A stretch of 64,000 bases of DNA from Leisingera daeponensis DSM 23529 (GTDB taxonomy: Bacteria; Pseudomonadota; Alphaproteobacteria; Rhodobacterales; Rhodobacteraceae). The translations under genes were made by a program, and so were the position numbers. The DNA is taken from the NCBI RefSeq assembly GCF_000473145.1, contig NZ_KI421500.1, forward strand, positions 2,195,725 to 2,259,724. The letters are read 5' to 3'. Below are positions 24,371 to 32,731 of this stretch, one piece after another (within the stretch, counting starts at the first letter, position 1; each line of letters begins with the position of its first letter). Below the pieces are notes generated by a model that saw only the letters and a program-made list of their open reading frames with translations, did no database searches and was not told where the DNA came from.

Positions 24371-26212
24371 TCAGGGGCGGCCGGACATCCCGGCCAGGCT
24401 GAGACCGGTGCGCAGCCGCCGCAGCGGGGCCTGGGAGGTGTAGGGAAACCCTGCCGACGCCTGATCCAGCGTCAGCGGTGCCCCGGCAAGCCTGCCGCAG
24501 GCCGCTGCAGCCTCCTCGAAGCTGCCGAGGGCGGCGAGGCTGGCGCAGTGCAGGACCAGCGCGCGCTGAGCCGCGGGTTCCAGCGCCAGGGCTTCGGCGG
24601 CGGCGGCGGCGGCCTCAGCCTCCTGTCCGGCGGCGAGGCGGATGGCGGCCTGCACGGTCAGCACGGCCGGCTGCGGCAACGGGTCGAGGCGGCGCGTCTG
24701 ATCCAGCACTTTCTGCGCCGCACCGCCCTGCCCCGCCAGATGCAGCAGCCAAGCACGCGTCAGCTGGCCGGAGGCGTCATTGGGATAATCCTGCGCCAGG
24801 GTTTCAGCGAGCTTCAGCGCCTCGCCGGACTGGCCCGCGAATTGTGCTGCCAGCGCCCGCAGCTGCAACACAGCGGCCCCTGGCGGCAAGCCCGCAGTCA
24901 TCTGCGCGGCCTCAGCAGCGCGATGCGGAAGGTGCGTGAGCGGGCCGGTCAGCGTGTCCAGGTGCCACAGCGCAGCAAGCGCCTGCGCCTCCGGCCAGTC
25001 CGGCGCCATCTGCAACGCCCGCTGCAGGGCCTGCTCTGCGCCGCTGCGGTCGCCTTGCTGCATCAGGCTGCGGGCGGTGAACAGCTTCAGGACGGCGTCA
25101 TCTGCCGCGCCGCCGGGGGCAAGTTCGGGCAGCGCCTTGCCGAAATACCGGACAACACTGGCCGCCAGCGACGGTGCAAGCCCGGAGACCGAATCCTGCG
25201 GCTGCGGCGGCAGGATGCTGAGCGGCTCCGCCCCGGTGCCGGCCTGGAGGATCTCCAGCCTCACCCCGTCGCGCAGGGTGCCCGGCAAATGGCCGCTGAC
25301 GACAAAATCCGCGTCCAGAAGGGCAGCCGCCTCGGCCGGCAGCAGGCCCTCGGCGGCGCGGGCGCTGCCGGGCGCGATGACGCGGATCCCCCCGGCCGGC
25401 GCCAGGCTGCGGATCACCTCCTCTGACAGCAAACGGGCAATAGCGGGCTGCAGATTGCCGGCGGTGAAGGGCAGGACAGCGATCACCGGGCGGCCCTCGA
25501 AGGCGGCGGCAGCCGGGGTTCCGGGCATCACCGCCGCAACGCTGCTCTGCTGCGCCGCCTGCTGCCAGCCCCAGAGGCCGGCCGCAGCGGCGGCGGCGGC
25601 GAGGCTCCCCGCCAGAAGCAGCACGGCAGGCCGCATCCCCCGGTGCGGCCGGGCTGCCTTGGGCTTGGACGCCGGCGGGCTGCGGCGCAGGCTGGGCAGC
25701 GAGGTCAGCTCCTGCCCCAGCGCATAGACATGCACCGGCTGCGGAATGTTCTTGACCTCATGCAGACCCATATCCTCAAACGTATAGGGGATGCGGCCCT
25801 GCACCTGCGCGTAAGCCGCAGCCGACAGCGCCACCCCGCCCAGCGGCGCCAGCGCCTCCAGCCGGGCGGCGATATTGACGTCGTCGCCATAGACATCGCC
25901 CTGGGCAATCAGCACCTCCCCCAGGGTAATTCCGATGCGCAGCTGCAGATGGCGGTAGCGGGCGGCGCCGGCCTGAACCTCCGCCGCGGCCTCCACCGCC
26001 GAGATCACGCTGGGAAAGATGGCCAGTACCCCGTCGCCCATCAGCTTGACGATCCGGCCCTGGCGGCGGCGGATCGCCGGGGCGATCAGACTTTGCTGCT
26101 GCGCCAGAACCTGGTTCAGCGTGCCGGCGTCATCCTCGGCCATCAGGCGGCTGAAACCGGCGATATCCAGCACGAAGATGGCAGCAAGGCGTCTTTGCGG
26201 TTTGTCTGGCAC
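24371..26212 (-). CDS. Class III adenylate/guanylate cyclase with TPR region
   Basis: 613 residues. Residues 8-175 are a class III nucleotide cyclase domain with a complete catalytic set: D16 and D60 (metal), K56, D110/D111, N113 and R117 (VYGDDVNIAARLE). A single transmembrane segment lies near 190-215 (alanine-rich). A TolB/FlgO-like domain follows (GRPVIAVLPFTAGN, about 250-350), then TPR-like helical repeats to the C-terminus. The catalytic domain is thus cytoplasmic and the TPR part is likely periplasmic. Makes cAMP or possibly cGMP. A large ABC-like protein with a cNMP-binding domain is encoded 20 kb away. No regulator is adjacent. Confidence 0.88.
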   Translation of the reverse strand: MPDKPQRRLAAIFVLDIAGFSRLMAEDDAGTLNQVLAQQQSLIAPAIRRRQGRIVKLMGDGVLAIFPSVISAVEAAAEVQAGAARYRHLQLRIGITLGEVLIAQGDVYGDDVNIAARLEALAPLGGVALSAAAYAQVQGRIPYTFEDMGLHEVKNIPQPVHVYALGQELTSLPSLRRSPPASKPKAARPHRGMRPAVLLLAGSLAAAAAAAGLWGWQQAAQQSSVAAVMPGTPAAAAFEGRPVIAVLPFTAGNLQPAIARLLSEEVIRSLAPAGGIRVIAPGSARAAEGLLPAEAAALLDADFVVSGHLPGTLRDGVRLEILQAGTGAEPLSILPPQPQDSVSGLAPSLAASVVRYFGKALPELAPGGAADDAVLKLFTARSLMQQGDRSGAEQALQRALQMAPDWPEAQALAALWHLDTLTGPLTHLPHRAAEAAQMTAGLPPGAAVLQLRALAAQFAGQSGEALKLAETLAQDYPNDASGQLTRAWLLHLAGQGGAAQKVLDQTRRLDPLPQPAVLTVQAAIRLAAGQEAEAAAAAAEALALEPAAQRALVLHCASLAALGSFEEAAAACGRLAGAPLTLDQASAGFPYTSQAPLRRLRTGLSLAGMSGRP

Positions 26213-26297
26213 GGGCTGGCCTCAGGAACCGGGGCAACTGGAAACAGAAACGTGACGCGAGCTTAGCCCGCGCAGCCCGGCCCGCAAAGCACTGCGT

Positions 26298-26984
26298 TTA
26301 TTCGCCGAACCGGTAGCGGTGCAGGCTGGCGCCGTGTTCCCGCAGCCAGGCGCGGGGGGCTTGCCAGCGCCCGTGGATCCGCTCCACCGTGTCCCAGAAC
26401 GCCTGCGAGTGGTTCATTTCCGCAAGATGCGCGACCTCATGAGCGGCCACGTAGCGCAGCACCGCAGGCGGTGCCAGGATCAGCCGCCAGGAATACATCA
26501 GCGCGCCGTCGGCAGTGCAGGAGCCCCAGCGCGAGCGGGTGTCGCGCAGGGTCAGCCGGCTGTAGCCCTTGCCCAGCCGCGCGGCATAGAAATCGGACGC
26601 CTCTGCCAGACGGTTGCGCGCCAGTTCCTTCAGGTAGCGCTGCAGCGGCCGCGCCGGGCGGTCCCCCGGCACCGCAATCCGCCCCGCCTCCAGCTGGATG
26701 CGGCGCCCTTGGGCCAGCTCGATCACCCGGTTCTGGCCGTCGATGGGCAGCACGGCGCCGAACTCCGCCTGCACCGCCTCGGGGTGCTTTTGCAGATGGC
26801 CTCGGATCCAGTCGGCTTTTTCCTCGGCAAACGCCAGCGCGGCCCGTTCCGGCAGGCTTTTGGGCAGGGTCAGCGTCACCCGCCCGTCGAGCGAGGAAAT
26901 CCGCAGGCTGATCCGCCGCGCCCGGGCAGACCGGCGCAGGGTCAGCGGCACCGGCGGGTCCCCGGGCAGGTGATGTTCGGCCAT
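26298..26984 (-). CDS. YgjP/SprT-like zinc metallopeptidase domain protein
   Basis: 228-residue DUF45/YgjP-family protein. The zinc-binding HEVAHLAEMNHSQAFW (HExxH plus downstream His) lies near residues 181-196, and SRWGSCTADGALMYSWRLIL just before it is the family signature. Basic N-terminal half (RRSARARRISLRISSLDGRV). Expected to be a cytoplasmic metal-dependent hydrolase or protease; no substrate is known. Starts divergently from the FYDLN protein gene. Confidence 0.85.
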   Translation of the reverse strand: MAEHHLPGDPPVPLTLRRSARARRISLRISSLDGRVTLTLPKSLPERAALAFAEEKADWIRGHLQKHPEAVQAEFGAVLPIDGQNRVIELAQGRRIQLEAGRIAVPGDRPARPLQRYLKELARNRLAEASDFYAARLGKGYSRLTLRDTRSRWGSCTADGALMYSWRLILAPPAVLRYVAAHEVAHLAEMNHSQAFWDTVERIHGRWQAPRAWLREHGASLHRYRFGE

Positions 26985-27085
26985 GCGTGCGCCCCTTTCC
27001 AGGCTTTGGCTTTGACAGTGCCCCCCTCATATGGCAAGGCACCGGAATCGTCGATACGACTCACCAGTAAATCAAGGGGATCCAC

Positions 27086-27412
27086 ATGCCCAAGGAAGAA
27101 TGGGGTGTAAAGCGCGTCTGCCCCACCACTGGCAAGCGCTTTTATGACCTGAACAAGAACCCGATCATCAGCCCCTACACCGGCGAGGTCGTTGAGCTGG
27201 ACACCGGTAAAACGCGGATGATTGAAGCGGATGCCGAAGACGCGGCAACCCTGAAGGCCAAAGAGAACCTGGACGCGGATGACGTGGTCCTGGATGATGA
27301 CGACGACGTCGATGTCGATCTGGGCGATGATGTCCTGGACGATGACGATGATGACGACAACGTCTCGCTGGACGATATTGCCGACATGTCGTCGCCGGAC
27401 GACGATTCCTGA
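27086..27412 (+). CDS. TIGR02300 (FYDLN-acid) protein
   Basis: 108 residues. Residues 1-35 form a small conserved head (EEWGVKRVCPTTGKRFYDLN, with KNPIISPYTGEVV after it) resembling a zinc-ribbon relative. The rest is an extremely acidic tail rich in Asp (about residues 68-108). The family is almost confined to alphaproteobacteria and has no assigned function. AAGGGG lies before the ATG. Downstream, a hairpin (27444-27454 / 27461-27470) without a T-run precedes tRNA-Ala. Confidence 0.9.
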   Translation: MPKEEWGVKRVCPTTGKRFYDLNKNPIISPYTGEVVELDTGKTRMIEADAEDAATLKAKENLDADDVVLDDDDDVDVDLGDDVLDDDDDDDNVSLDDIADMSSPDDDS

Positions 27413-27597
27413 GGCAGTTCAAGCCGTTCGGGGGAGCCTAATGCCTTCCCCGGACCGCGCTCCGGGAAGGGGCGGAAAAAAATCGGACACCGGCGCATTT
27501 TCCGCTTGCAGCCCGCGCCGCCGTCCCGTAAACGACGCTCACACCGCAAGACGGGCCGCACCGGAGACGGAACGGGCACTGAAAAGCGGGCAGGTTT

Positions 27598-27673
<76 letters not shown>

Positions 27674-27942
27674 AATCTTCATTCATGAAAAGCACCAGAT
27701 AGTTCAGCCGCAATCGGCAGGCTTATCGCCGCCCTGCGGTCACCGGCCTCATGAACCGCCCTGCGCTGCCGCGTGGTTGCGGATCCGCCCGGCGGGACGG
27801 CGTGATTTTCACCGCACGCGCAACGAAGCCCGCTTCTTTCACCATCAGCCAGTATCCGTTTGCGGTGACGAATGCTGCATTGCGCTGCAATACTGCGGAC
27901 GCCTCACCGCAAGGACCGGACTTGCCGAAAGAACCGCCAAGC
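27674..27942. other. Apparently decayed DNA downstream of tRNA-Ala
   Basis: No supported gene. Short open stretches on both strands lack starts and conserved motifs. Together with the broken VOC gene that follows, this looks like a relic region next to the tRNA 3' end. No integrase, transposase or duplicated tRNA end was seen. Confidence 0.4.
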
Positions 27943-28357
27943 ATGATTGCCTATTTCACTGTCGGCGCGGATGATATCGCGCGCGGAACGGTTTTTTTCC
28001 GCGTTCCTGCCAGCCCCCCGGCTACGCGCTGGAAGAAGCGCCTGCGGGGCTGAGATACACGCTGCCGGCCAATCCGCGCCAGCCTCCCGCTCTGCCGGAC
28101 TTTTACGTCAAACCGCCCCTTGGTGGACGTCCGGCCTCGGCAGGCAACGGCTCTATGACCGCCTTCGAGGCCGCACCCAAAAGCAGGTGCGCGAGCCTCA
28201 CGCCGCCGCGCTTCTTGCAGGCGGCTCCGATGAGGGCCAGCCGGGCTTTCGCGCCGATTACGGACCGCTGTTCTATGTTGGCTATCTTCGCGGCCCGCAA
28301 GGCAACAAGATCGCGCATTTCTCCAGCAATCCGAACGAGCCGGGGCGCGACGGATAA
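27943..28357 (+). pseudogene. Frameshifted VOC/glyoxalase-family protein
   Basis: Reading across three frames reconstructs one glyoxalase-like (VOC) protein of about 135 residues. Frame 1 gives MIAYFTVGADDIARGTVFF. A second frame gives GYALEEAPAGLRYTLPANPR, then PPALPDFYVKPPLGGRPASA and GNGSMTAFEA. A third gives RTQKQVREPHAAALLAGGSD, then YGPLFYVGYLRGPQGNKIAH and the stop at 28355-28357. At least two frameshifts are needed (within the T-run near 27991-27997, and near 28165-28175). A functional product is very unlikely. Confidence 0.85.
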
Positions 28358-28634
28358 CCACGGCCATACGGCGGGCAGATGCCATTCGCCGCATCGCGGA
28401 CGGCCGGATCACCAGACTCCGGCCGCGCGGCCGCCGGGCTGCGCGCAAGCGGCAAATGCGGGATGAGCTTCACGCCCTGTGAAGTTCTCCTCCCTCAGAC
28501 CCCAAACCAACGCTCCGGTGGACGCCGCGCTGAACTGCCTCGCATAAAGCTCACAAACCGTGACGCGACAAAAGGTTGTCTGCAATCCCCTGAGCTATAA
28601 GGTAGGGTGTGTCAGCCCCAGCGGAGATCGTCGC
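28358..28634. other. Intergenic leader of the radical SAM gene
   Basis: 277 bp with no supported gene. TATAAG near 28598 could be a -10 element for the radical SAM gene; no convincing -35 at standard spacing. Confidence 0.3.
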
Positions 28635-29675
28635 ATGAAAGATCAAGCCACCGCGCCGGACCTCCGTCCGGACACCGCGCAGCCAGACCTCCCCGCCAAG
28701 CCGCCCGGGCTGCATGAGCGGGCGCTGCATCTGATGGCCCGGCTGCTGCCGCTGTCCTTTTTCCGCCGTCCGCCCAAGATCATCATCATCGACGCCACCA
28801 ACAGCTGCAACCTGCGCTGCCCGGTCTGCCCCGTCACCTTTGCGATGAGCCGCAAGCGCGGCATGATGAAGCCGCATGTGTTCCGCAAGATCATCGACGA
28901 TTTCAAGGACCAGCGGGAAAAACCCGCGATCTACTTCAGCTTCTCGGGTGAGCCGACGCTGCACAAGGACCTGCCCGAATTCATCGCTTACGCGCATGAG
29001 AACGGCCATGACACCTATCTGTCGACCAACGCCACCCGCCTGACACCCGAAATGAGCGAACGGCTGATCCGCTCAGGCCTTGCGAGGGTGAACCTGTGCA
29101 TGGACGGGTTTTCCAAGGAGGCGCAGGAGTCCTACCGGGTCAATTCCGACTTCGATAAGGTCAAGGCCAGCATCGAGGAATTCCTCACGATCAAGAAAGA
29201 CCTGGGCTTCAAGACCCCGGTCACCGTGCTGCAGACGCTGCTGACCAGCTATTCCGAGCCGCAGATGGACGAGATGGAAGCCTGGGCGCGCGAGGCGGGA
29301 TTTGACCGGGTGCGGTTCAAGACCTTCTCGATCGGCTCGTACACCTCTGCCGATCAGAAACGCGAGTTCGCCCACTTCCTGCCGCGCCAGAAGAAACTGC
29401 GCCGCCACCCGCGCCACACCAGCCATGCGCTGTGCACGGTGCCGCTGTTTCAATCGGTGGTGTTCTGGAACGGCGATCTGGGGCTGTGCTGCATCGACTA
29501 CGACCAAGTGATCCAGCTGCCCAATGTCGAGCAGGACGGCTTCCTGGCAGCCTACCGCTCAGAAGAGGCCGCGCGCGCCCGCAAGCGCGGTTTCCTCAAG
29601 CAGTTCGGCATCTGCAAGACCTGCTCCTTCTCCAATGCCGAAAACATGGGCATCCGCCGCGACCTGAAGGAATAG
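28635..29675 (+). CDS. Radical SAM protein with SPASM-like C-terminus
   Basis: 346 residues. The 4Fe-4S radical SAM motif is IIIDATNSCNLRCPVCPVTF (CxxxCxxC, C near residues 58, 62, 65). The TIM-barrel body shows the GEPTLH glycine-rich SAM-binding loop (FSFSGEPTLHKDLPEFIAYA). The C-terminus holds further cysteines (CTVPLFQ, LGLCCIDYD, CKTCSF), which fit a SPASM-type auxiliary cluster site. Such enzymes modify peptides, sugars or cofactors by radical chemistry. No precursor peptide or partner was found, so the substrate is open. The ATG at 28635 has GGAGA upstream; the longer in-frame ATG-less extension to 28560 is not used. Confidence 0.88.
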   Translation: MKDQATAPDLRPDTAQPDLPAKPPGLHERALHLMARLLPLSFFRRPPKIIIIDATNSCNLRCPVCPVTFAMSRKRGMMKPHVFRKIIDDFKDQREKPAIYFSFSGEPTLHKDLPEFIAYAHENGHDTYLSTNATRLTPEMSERLIRSGLARVNLCMDGFSKEAQESYRVNSDFDKVKASIEEFLTIKKDLGFKTPVTVLQTLLTSYSEPQMDEMEAWAREAGFDRVRFKTFSIGSYTSADQKREFAHFLPRQKKLRRHPRHTSHALCTVPLFQSVVFWNGDLGLCCIDYDQVIQLPNVEQDGFLAAYRSEEAARARKRGFLKQFGICKTCSFSNAENMGIRRDLKE

Positions 29676-29686
29676 GCGCGCGCGGC

Positions 29687-29714
29687 TTTCATCTTTCCCG
29701 AAATACTCTGGGGG
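29687..29714. repeat. Dispersed repeat family 1, copy 3, with adjacent hairpin
   Basis: TTTCATCTTTCCCGAAATAC followed by TCTGGGGG: the family 1 element in reverse orientation, 11 bp past the radical SAM stop. Next to it GAGGGGGC (29731-29738) / GCCCCCTC (29742-29749) forms a perfect hairpin between the two convergent genes. Confidence 0.7.
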
Positions 29715-29753
29715 TGAAGGCCAAAGGCCTGAGGGGGCAACGCCCCCTCCCCC

Positions 29754-30551
29754 TCACCGCTGCAGCAGGATCGGAAACCAGTCTTCGCGCAGGCGCTGGC
29801 CCGGCTTCATATCGTGGCCCGGGAACGGCGGCGAGGTGCGGCCCGGACGCTCCACGTAACGGGCATCATCGCCCACCAGCCGCAGCGAAAATGCGCGGCG
29901 GCGCGAGGCGGAGGTATTGCCGCGGGCGCCGTGCAGCGTCTTGTAGTTGAAGGCCACCGCATCGCCCGGCTGCATCGGGTACTCCAGCACCGTCATGCCC
30001 TCGGAATCCGGGTCCGGGACGGCCATGTACTGGCCCTCGTCCGGGAAGAAGTCCTCCTCCGACACCCAACGGGTCGGCAGCACTTCCTTCTCCCATTTGT
30101 GCGAGCCGGCCACGCAGCGCAGGGTGGCCTCTTTGACCTCATCCAGCGGCGACCAGAAGCTGATGGTCTGCTCACCCTCGACGAAGTAATAGGGGCCGTC
30201 CTGGTGCCAGGGGGTCGCCATCGAGGTGCCCGGCTCCTTGACCAGAACATGGTCATGGAACATTTGCACTGACCGGGAGCGCATCAGGTCGGCGGCGACT
30301 TCGGCAACCGGGGACTGTTCAATCGCTTGCTGGAATTCGGGAATGCGGGTCCAGTTGCAGTAATCATCGAAGAACCGGCCGGTCTGCCCGGCCTTTTCGT
30401 TGTTCGACGCGTAAGGGCCGGGGTTTTCCATATTGGCCGCAACGCCTGCGCGCAGCAGTTCGACCTGATCTGCAAACAGGCCGCGGATCAGGACCACGCC
30501 GTCGCGCTGGAACTGCTCCACATGTTCCGGGGTGATGAGGGGGTGGACCAT
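29754..30551 (-). CDS. Phytanoyl-CoA dioxygenase (PhyH) family protein
   Basis: 265-residue Fe(II)/2-oxoglutarate-dependent oxygenase. The 2-His-1-carboxylate facial triad is visible as ATPWHQDGPYYF (H and D) and FNYKTLHGARGNTS (second H), with a downstream arginine in RRAFSLRLVGDD for 2-oxoglutarate. The family hydroxylates lipids, ectoine and other small molecules; nothing here fixes the substrate. The ATG at 30551 is preceded by GGAGA; the longer frame to 30620 would run into the LysR operator. Divergent from a LysR regulator, which probably controls it. Confidence 0.88.
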   Translation of the reverse strand: MVHPLITPEHVEQFQRDGVVLIRGLFADQVELLRAGVAANMENPGPYASNNEKAGQTGRFFDDYCNWTRIPEFQQAIEQSPVAEVAADLMRSRSVQMFHDHVLVKEPGTSMATPWHQDGPYYFVEGEQTISFWSPLDEVKEATLRCVAGSHKWEKEVLPTRWVSEEDFFPDEGQYMAVPDPDSEGMTVLEYPMQPGDAVAFNYKTLHGARGNTSASRRRAFSLRLVGDDARYVERPGRTSPPFPGHDMKPGQRLREDWFPILLQR

Positions 30552-30624
30552 TGCTGTCTCCGCTGCTGAATGATGCAAATCCGATGCGCCATTCCTGCCG
30601 CGGCAGAGGTATAGTTTCAAATCA

Positions 30625-30639
30625 TATCTTTTTAAGATA
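30625..30639. promoter_or_regulatory. Probable LysR-type regulator binding site
   Basis: Inverted repeat TATCTT (30625-30630) / AAGATA (30634-30639) around TTT, 11 bp before the LysR ATG and in the divergent gap with the PhyH gene, as expected for LysR-type control. Confidence 0.55.
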
Positions 30640-30650
30640 CCCTTCGAGAG

Positions 30651-31580
30651 ATGTTATACCTAACCCTGCGCCATTATGAATATGTTTGCGCCGTCGCCCG
30701 GCACGGCAGCCTGTCGGCGGCGGCGGATGCCGTGCATGTGAGCCAGCCCGCGCTGTCCGCCGCGCTGAGCCGGATCGAGGAGCGCCTGGGCCATGCGCTG
30801 TTCCTGCGCAGGCGCGGCGCGGCTCTGGCGCTGACGCCGCAGGGGCGGCGGTTTGCCGAACAGGCGCAGGCGCTGCTGGATCAGGCGGCGCGGCTGGAGA
30901 ACCCCAGCAGCGCCGGGGCCGTGCACAAGCTGACGCTGGTCTGTTTCTCCGACCTGGCTCCGTTTTTGCTGGCCCCTGCCCTGAAGGCCCTGCGGGCGGT
31001 CCTGCCCGATGTGGAAGTCAGCCACCGCGCCTGCGGTTTTGAGCCGCTGATTTCCGCGCTGAGCACAGGCACGGCGGATCTGGCGATCACCTATGACCTG
31101 GGGCTGGATGCGGCTTTCAGCCGGGCCGAGCTGGACAGGATCGCGCCGCATGTGCTGGTGCCGCCGGAGCATCCGCTGGCACAGCGTCGCGGCCTGTCCC
31201 TGGCGGAGCTGTCGCAGCACCCGCTGGTGCTGTCGCAGGAAGGGCTGTCGGTGCAGCACATGCTGGGTCTGTTCAAGACCCAGGGACTGGTGCCGCGGAT
31301 TGCGCACCGGGCGGAGACGCTGGAGCTGCTGCGCAGCCTGGCAGCCAATGGCGAGGGCGTGGGTATCAGCTACAGCCTGCCGCCCGGCGGGATCAGCTAT
31401 GACGGCAAGACCCTGTGCGCGGTGCCAGTCACGGATGCGGCGGCGCAGGAGCCGGTGATTCTGGCTGCCCACACAGGAATGCCGGAGGAGTCCCCGGCCT
31501 TCAAAGCACATGAAATTCTCCGCAAAGCGCTGAGCGCCCGCCGGTCAGATCTTGCGCAGGCGGATCACCACATCGACTGA
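30651..31580 (+). CDS. LysR-family transcriptional regulator
   Basis: 309 residues. The N-terminal helix-turn-helix reads LRHYEYVCAVARHGSLSAAA, then VHVSQPALSAALSRIEERLG. A two-lobed periplasmic-binding-protein-like effector domain follows (LTLVCFSDLAPFLLAPALKA, then TGTADLAITYDLGLDAAF). Start ATG at 30651. It is divergent from the phytanoyl-CoA dioxygenase gene with a dyad between, so that gene is its likely target. Its 3' end overlaps the convergent irr gene by 36 bp. Confidence 0.92.
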   Translation: MLYLTLRHYEYVCAVARHGSLSAAADAVHVSQPALSAALSRIEERLGHALFLRRRGAALALTPQGRRFAEQAQALLDQAARLENPSSAGAVHKLTLVCFSDLAPFLLAPALKALRAVLPDVEVSHRACGFEPLISALSTGTADLAITYDLGLDAAFSRAELDRIAPHVLVPPEHPLAQRRGLSLAELSQHPLVLSQEGLSVQHMLGLFKTQGLVPRIAHRAETLELLRSLAANGEGVGISYSLPPGGISYDGKTLCAVPVTDAAAQEPVILAAHTGMPEESPAFKAHEILRKALSARRSDLAQADHHID

Positions 31581-31961
31581 GGCGATCTCCATCCCCTCCG
31601 GCGCTTCCGGCAGCTTGTGGATCACCAGATCCTGCGCGGGCGCATCGCTCACCCTGCCCTCGTCCTCCCAGAAGAAATGCGGGTGGTCGTGGGTATTGGT
31701 GTCGAAATAGCTTTTGGAGCCGTCGAGCGGGATCTCCTGCAGCACGCCCGCGTCGCAGAACGCGCGCAGGGTGTTGTAGACGGTCGCCAGCGACACCGCG
31801 GCGCCCTTTTTCTTGGCCGACTCGAACAGGCTTTCGGCGGTGATATGGCGGTGCTTGCCGTCGCCGACCAGCAATTCGGCAAGCGCAACCCGCTGCCGGG
31901 TGGGTCTCAGCCCGGCCTCTGTCAGCCAGCGTGTGGCCACTTCTTCGCTGTTTGGCGTCAT
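31545..31961 (-). CDS. irr: Iron response regulator Irr (Fur family)
   Basis: 138-residue Fur-family protein. Helix-turn-helix region LRPTRQRVALAELLVGDGKH and AAVSLATVYNTLRAFCDAGV. The NTHDHPHFFWEDEG motif (HxH, heme/metal site) near residues 93-106 marks Irr of alphaproteobacteria. Irr represses or activates iron-dependent genes when heme is scarce (established for rhizobia and Rhodobacter). AGGA lies 7 nt before the ATG at 31961; the ATG at 31976 lacks a site and would leave a very short leader. Divergent from fabA-fabB-fabI, a placement seen in other Rhodobacteraceae. Confidence 0.88.
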   Translation of the reverse strand: MTPNSEEVATRWLTEAGLRPTRQRVALAELLVGDGKHRHITAESLFESAKKKGAAVSLATVYNTLRAFCDAGVLQEIPLDGSKSYFDTNTHDHPHFFWEDEGRVSDAPAQDLVIHKLPEAPEGMEIASVDVVIRLRKI

Positions 31962-31992
31962 GAGCAGGTCCTGCATCGCGTTGCTGACCGTA

Positions 31993-32034
31993 TATATAGG
32001 AGCAAGCGCCAGGGTTTTTCAAATGAAATTCATT
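31993..32034 (-). promoter_or_regulatory. irr promoter with Fur-like inverted repeat
   Basis: On the minus strand TTGAAA (32022-32017) and TATATA (31998-31993) are 18 bp apart, a good sigma-70 pair. A perfect AATGAA-A-TTCATT dyad (32022-32034) abuts the -35. Position and symmetry suggest a Fur/Irr-type autoregulatory site. Confidence 0.6.
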
Positions 32035-32176
32035 CGCAGCTGAACTCCCCTTTCCGGGGCGTCTGTGGCACATTCAACGCAGGAAGTGACGCGGGGTCCC
32101 CTTGCAGGACCCTTTCGCGCGGTGCTACAGGGAGCCAGATATATAGACCCGAACCCTAGGCAGGAGAGACGCCCGA

Positions 32177-32686
32177 ATGGCCGATTACCCCAGCAGCTTT
32201 GACAAGGACGATTTGCTGAAATGCGCACGGGGCGAGCTGTTTGGGCCGGGCAACGCCCAGCTGCCGGCGCCGCCGATGCTGATGATGGACCGTATCACCG
32301 AGATTTCCGGTGATGGCGGCGAGCATGGCAAAGGCCATGTGATTGCCGAATTCGACATCACTCCGGACCTGTGGTTCTTTGATTGCCATTTCCCGGGCAA
32401 CCCGATCATGCCCGGCTGCCTCGGCCTGGACGGCCTGTGGCAGCTCACGGGCTTCAACCTGGGCTGGCGCGGCTGGAAAGGCCGCGGCTATGCGCTGGGT
32501 GTGGGTGAGGTGAAGCTCACCGGCATGGTGCGCCCGGACCGCAAGATGCTGACCTACCGCGTCAACTTCACCAAGGCCGTGCAGACCCGCCGCCTGACCA
32601 TGGGTGTCGCCGACGGCATCGTAGAAGCCGACGGGGAAGTGATTTATCAGGTCAAAGATATGAAAGTGGCCCTGTCCGAGAGCTGA
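32177..32686 (+). CDS. fabA: 3-hydroxydecanoyl-ACP dehydratase/isomerase
   Basis: 169-residue FabA. It dehydrates 3-hydroxydecanoyl-ACP and isomerises the trans-2 to the cis-3 double bond, the branch point to unsaturated fatty acids. The active-site helix region [20 protein letters not shown] carries the catalytic His and Asp. N-terminus [20 protein letters not shown] is typical. Length matches E. coli FabA. AGGAGA precedes the ATG. First gene of fabA-fabB-fabI. Confidence 0.97.
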   Translation: MADYPSSFDKDDLLKCARGELFGPGNAQLPAPPMLMMDRITEISGDGGEHGKGHVIAEFDITPDLWFFDCHFPGNPIMPGCLGLDGLWQLTGFNLGWRGWKGRGYALGVGEVKLTGMVRPDRKMLTYRVNFTKAVQTRRLTMGVADGIVEADGEVIYQVKDMKVALSES

Positions 32687-32731
32687 CAGGCTTTCCGGCA
32701 GGACAAGAGTCACAGGAACAGGAGTACGCAC

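Noticed and set aside
27444..27470. Hairpin between the FYDLN gene and tRNA-Ala as an intrinsic terminator
   Set aside because: The stem is good, but no T-run follows on the coding strand.
27723..27944. 73-codon minus-strand frame after tRNA-Ala
   Set aside because: No family resemblance; lies in decayed DNA and abuts the broken VOC gene.
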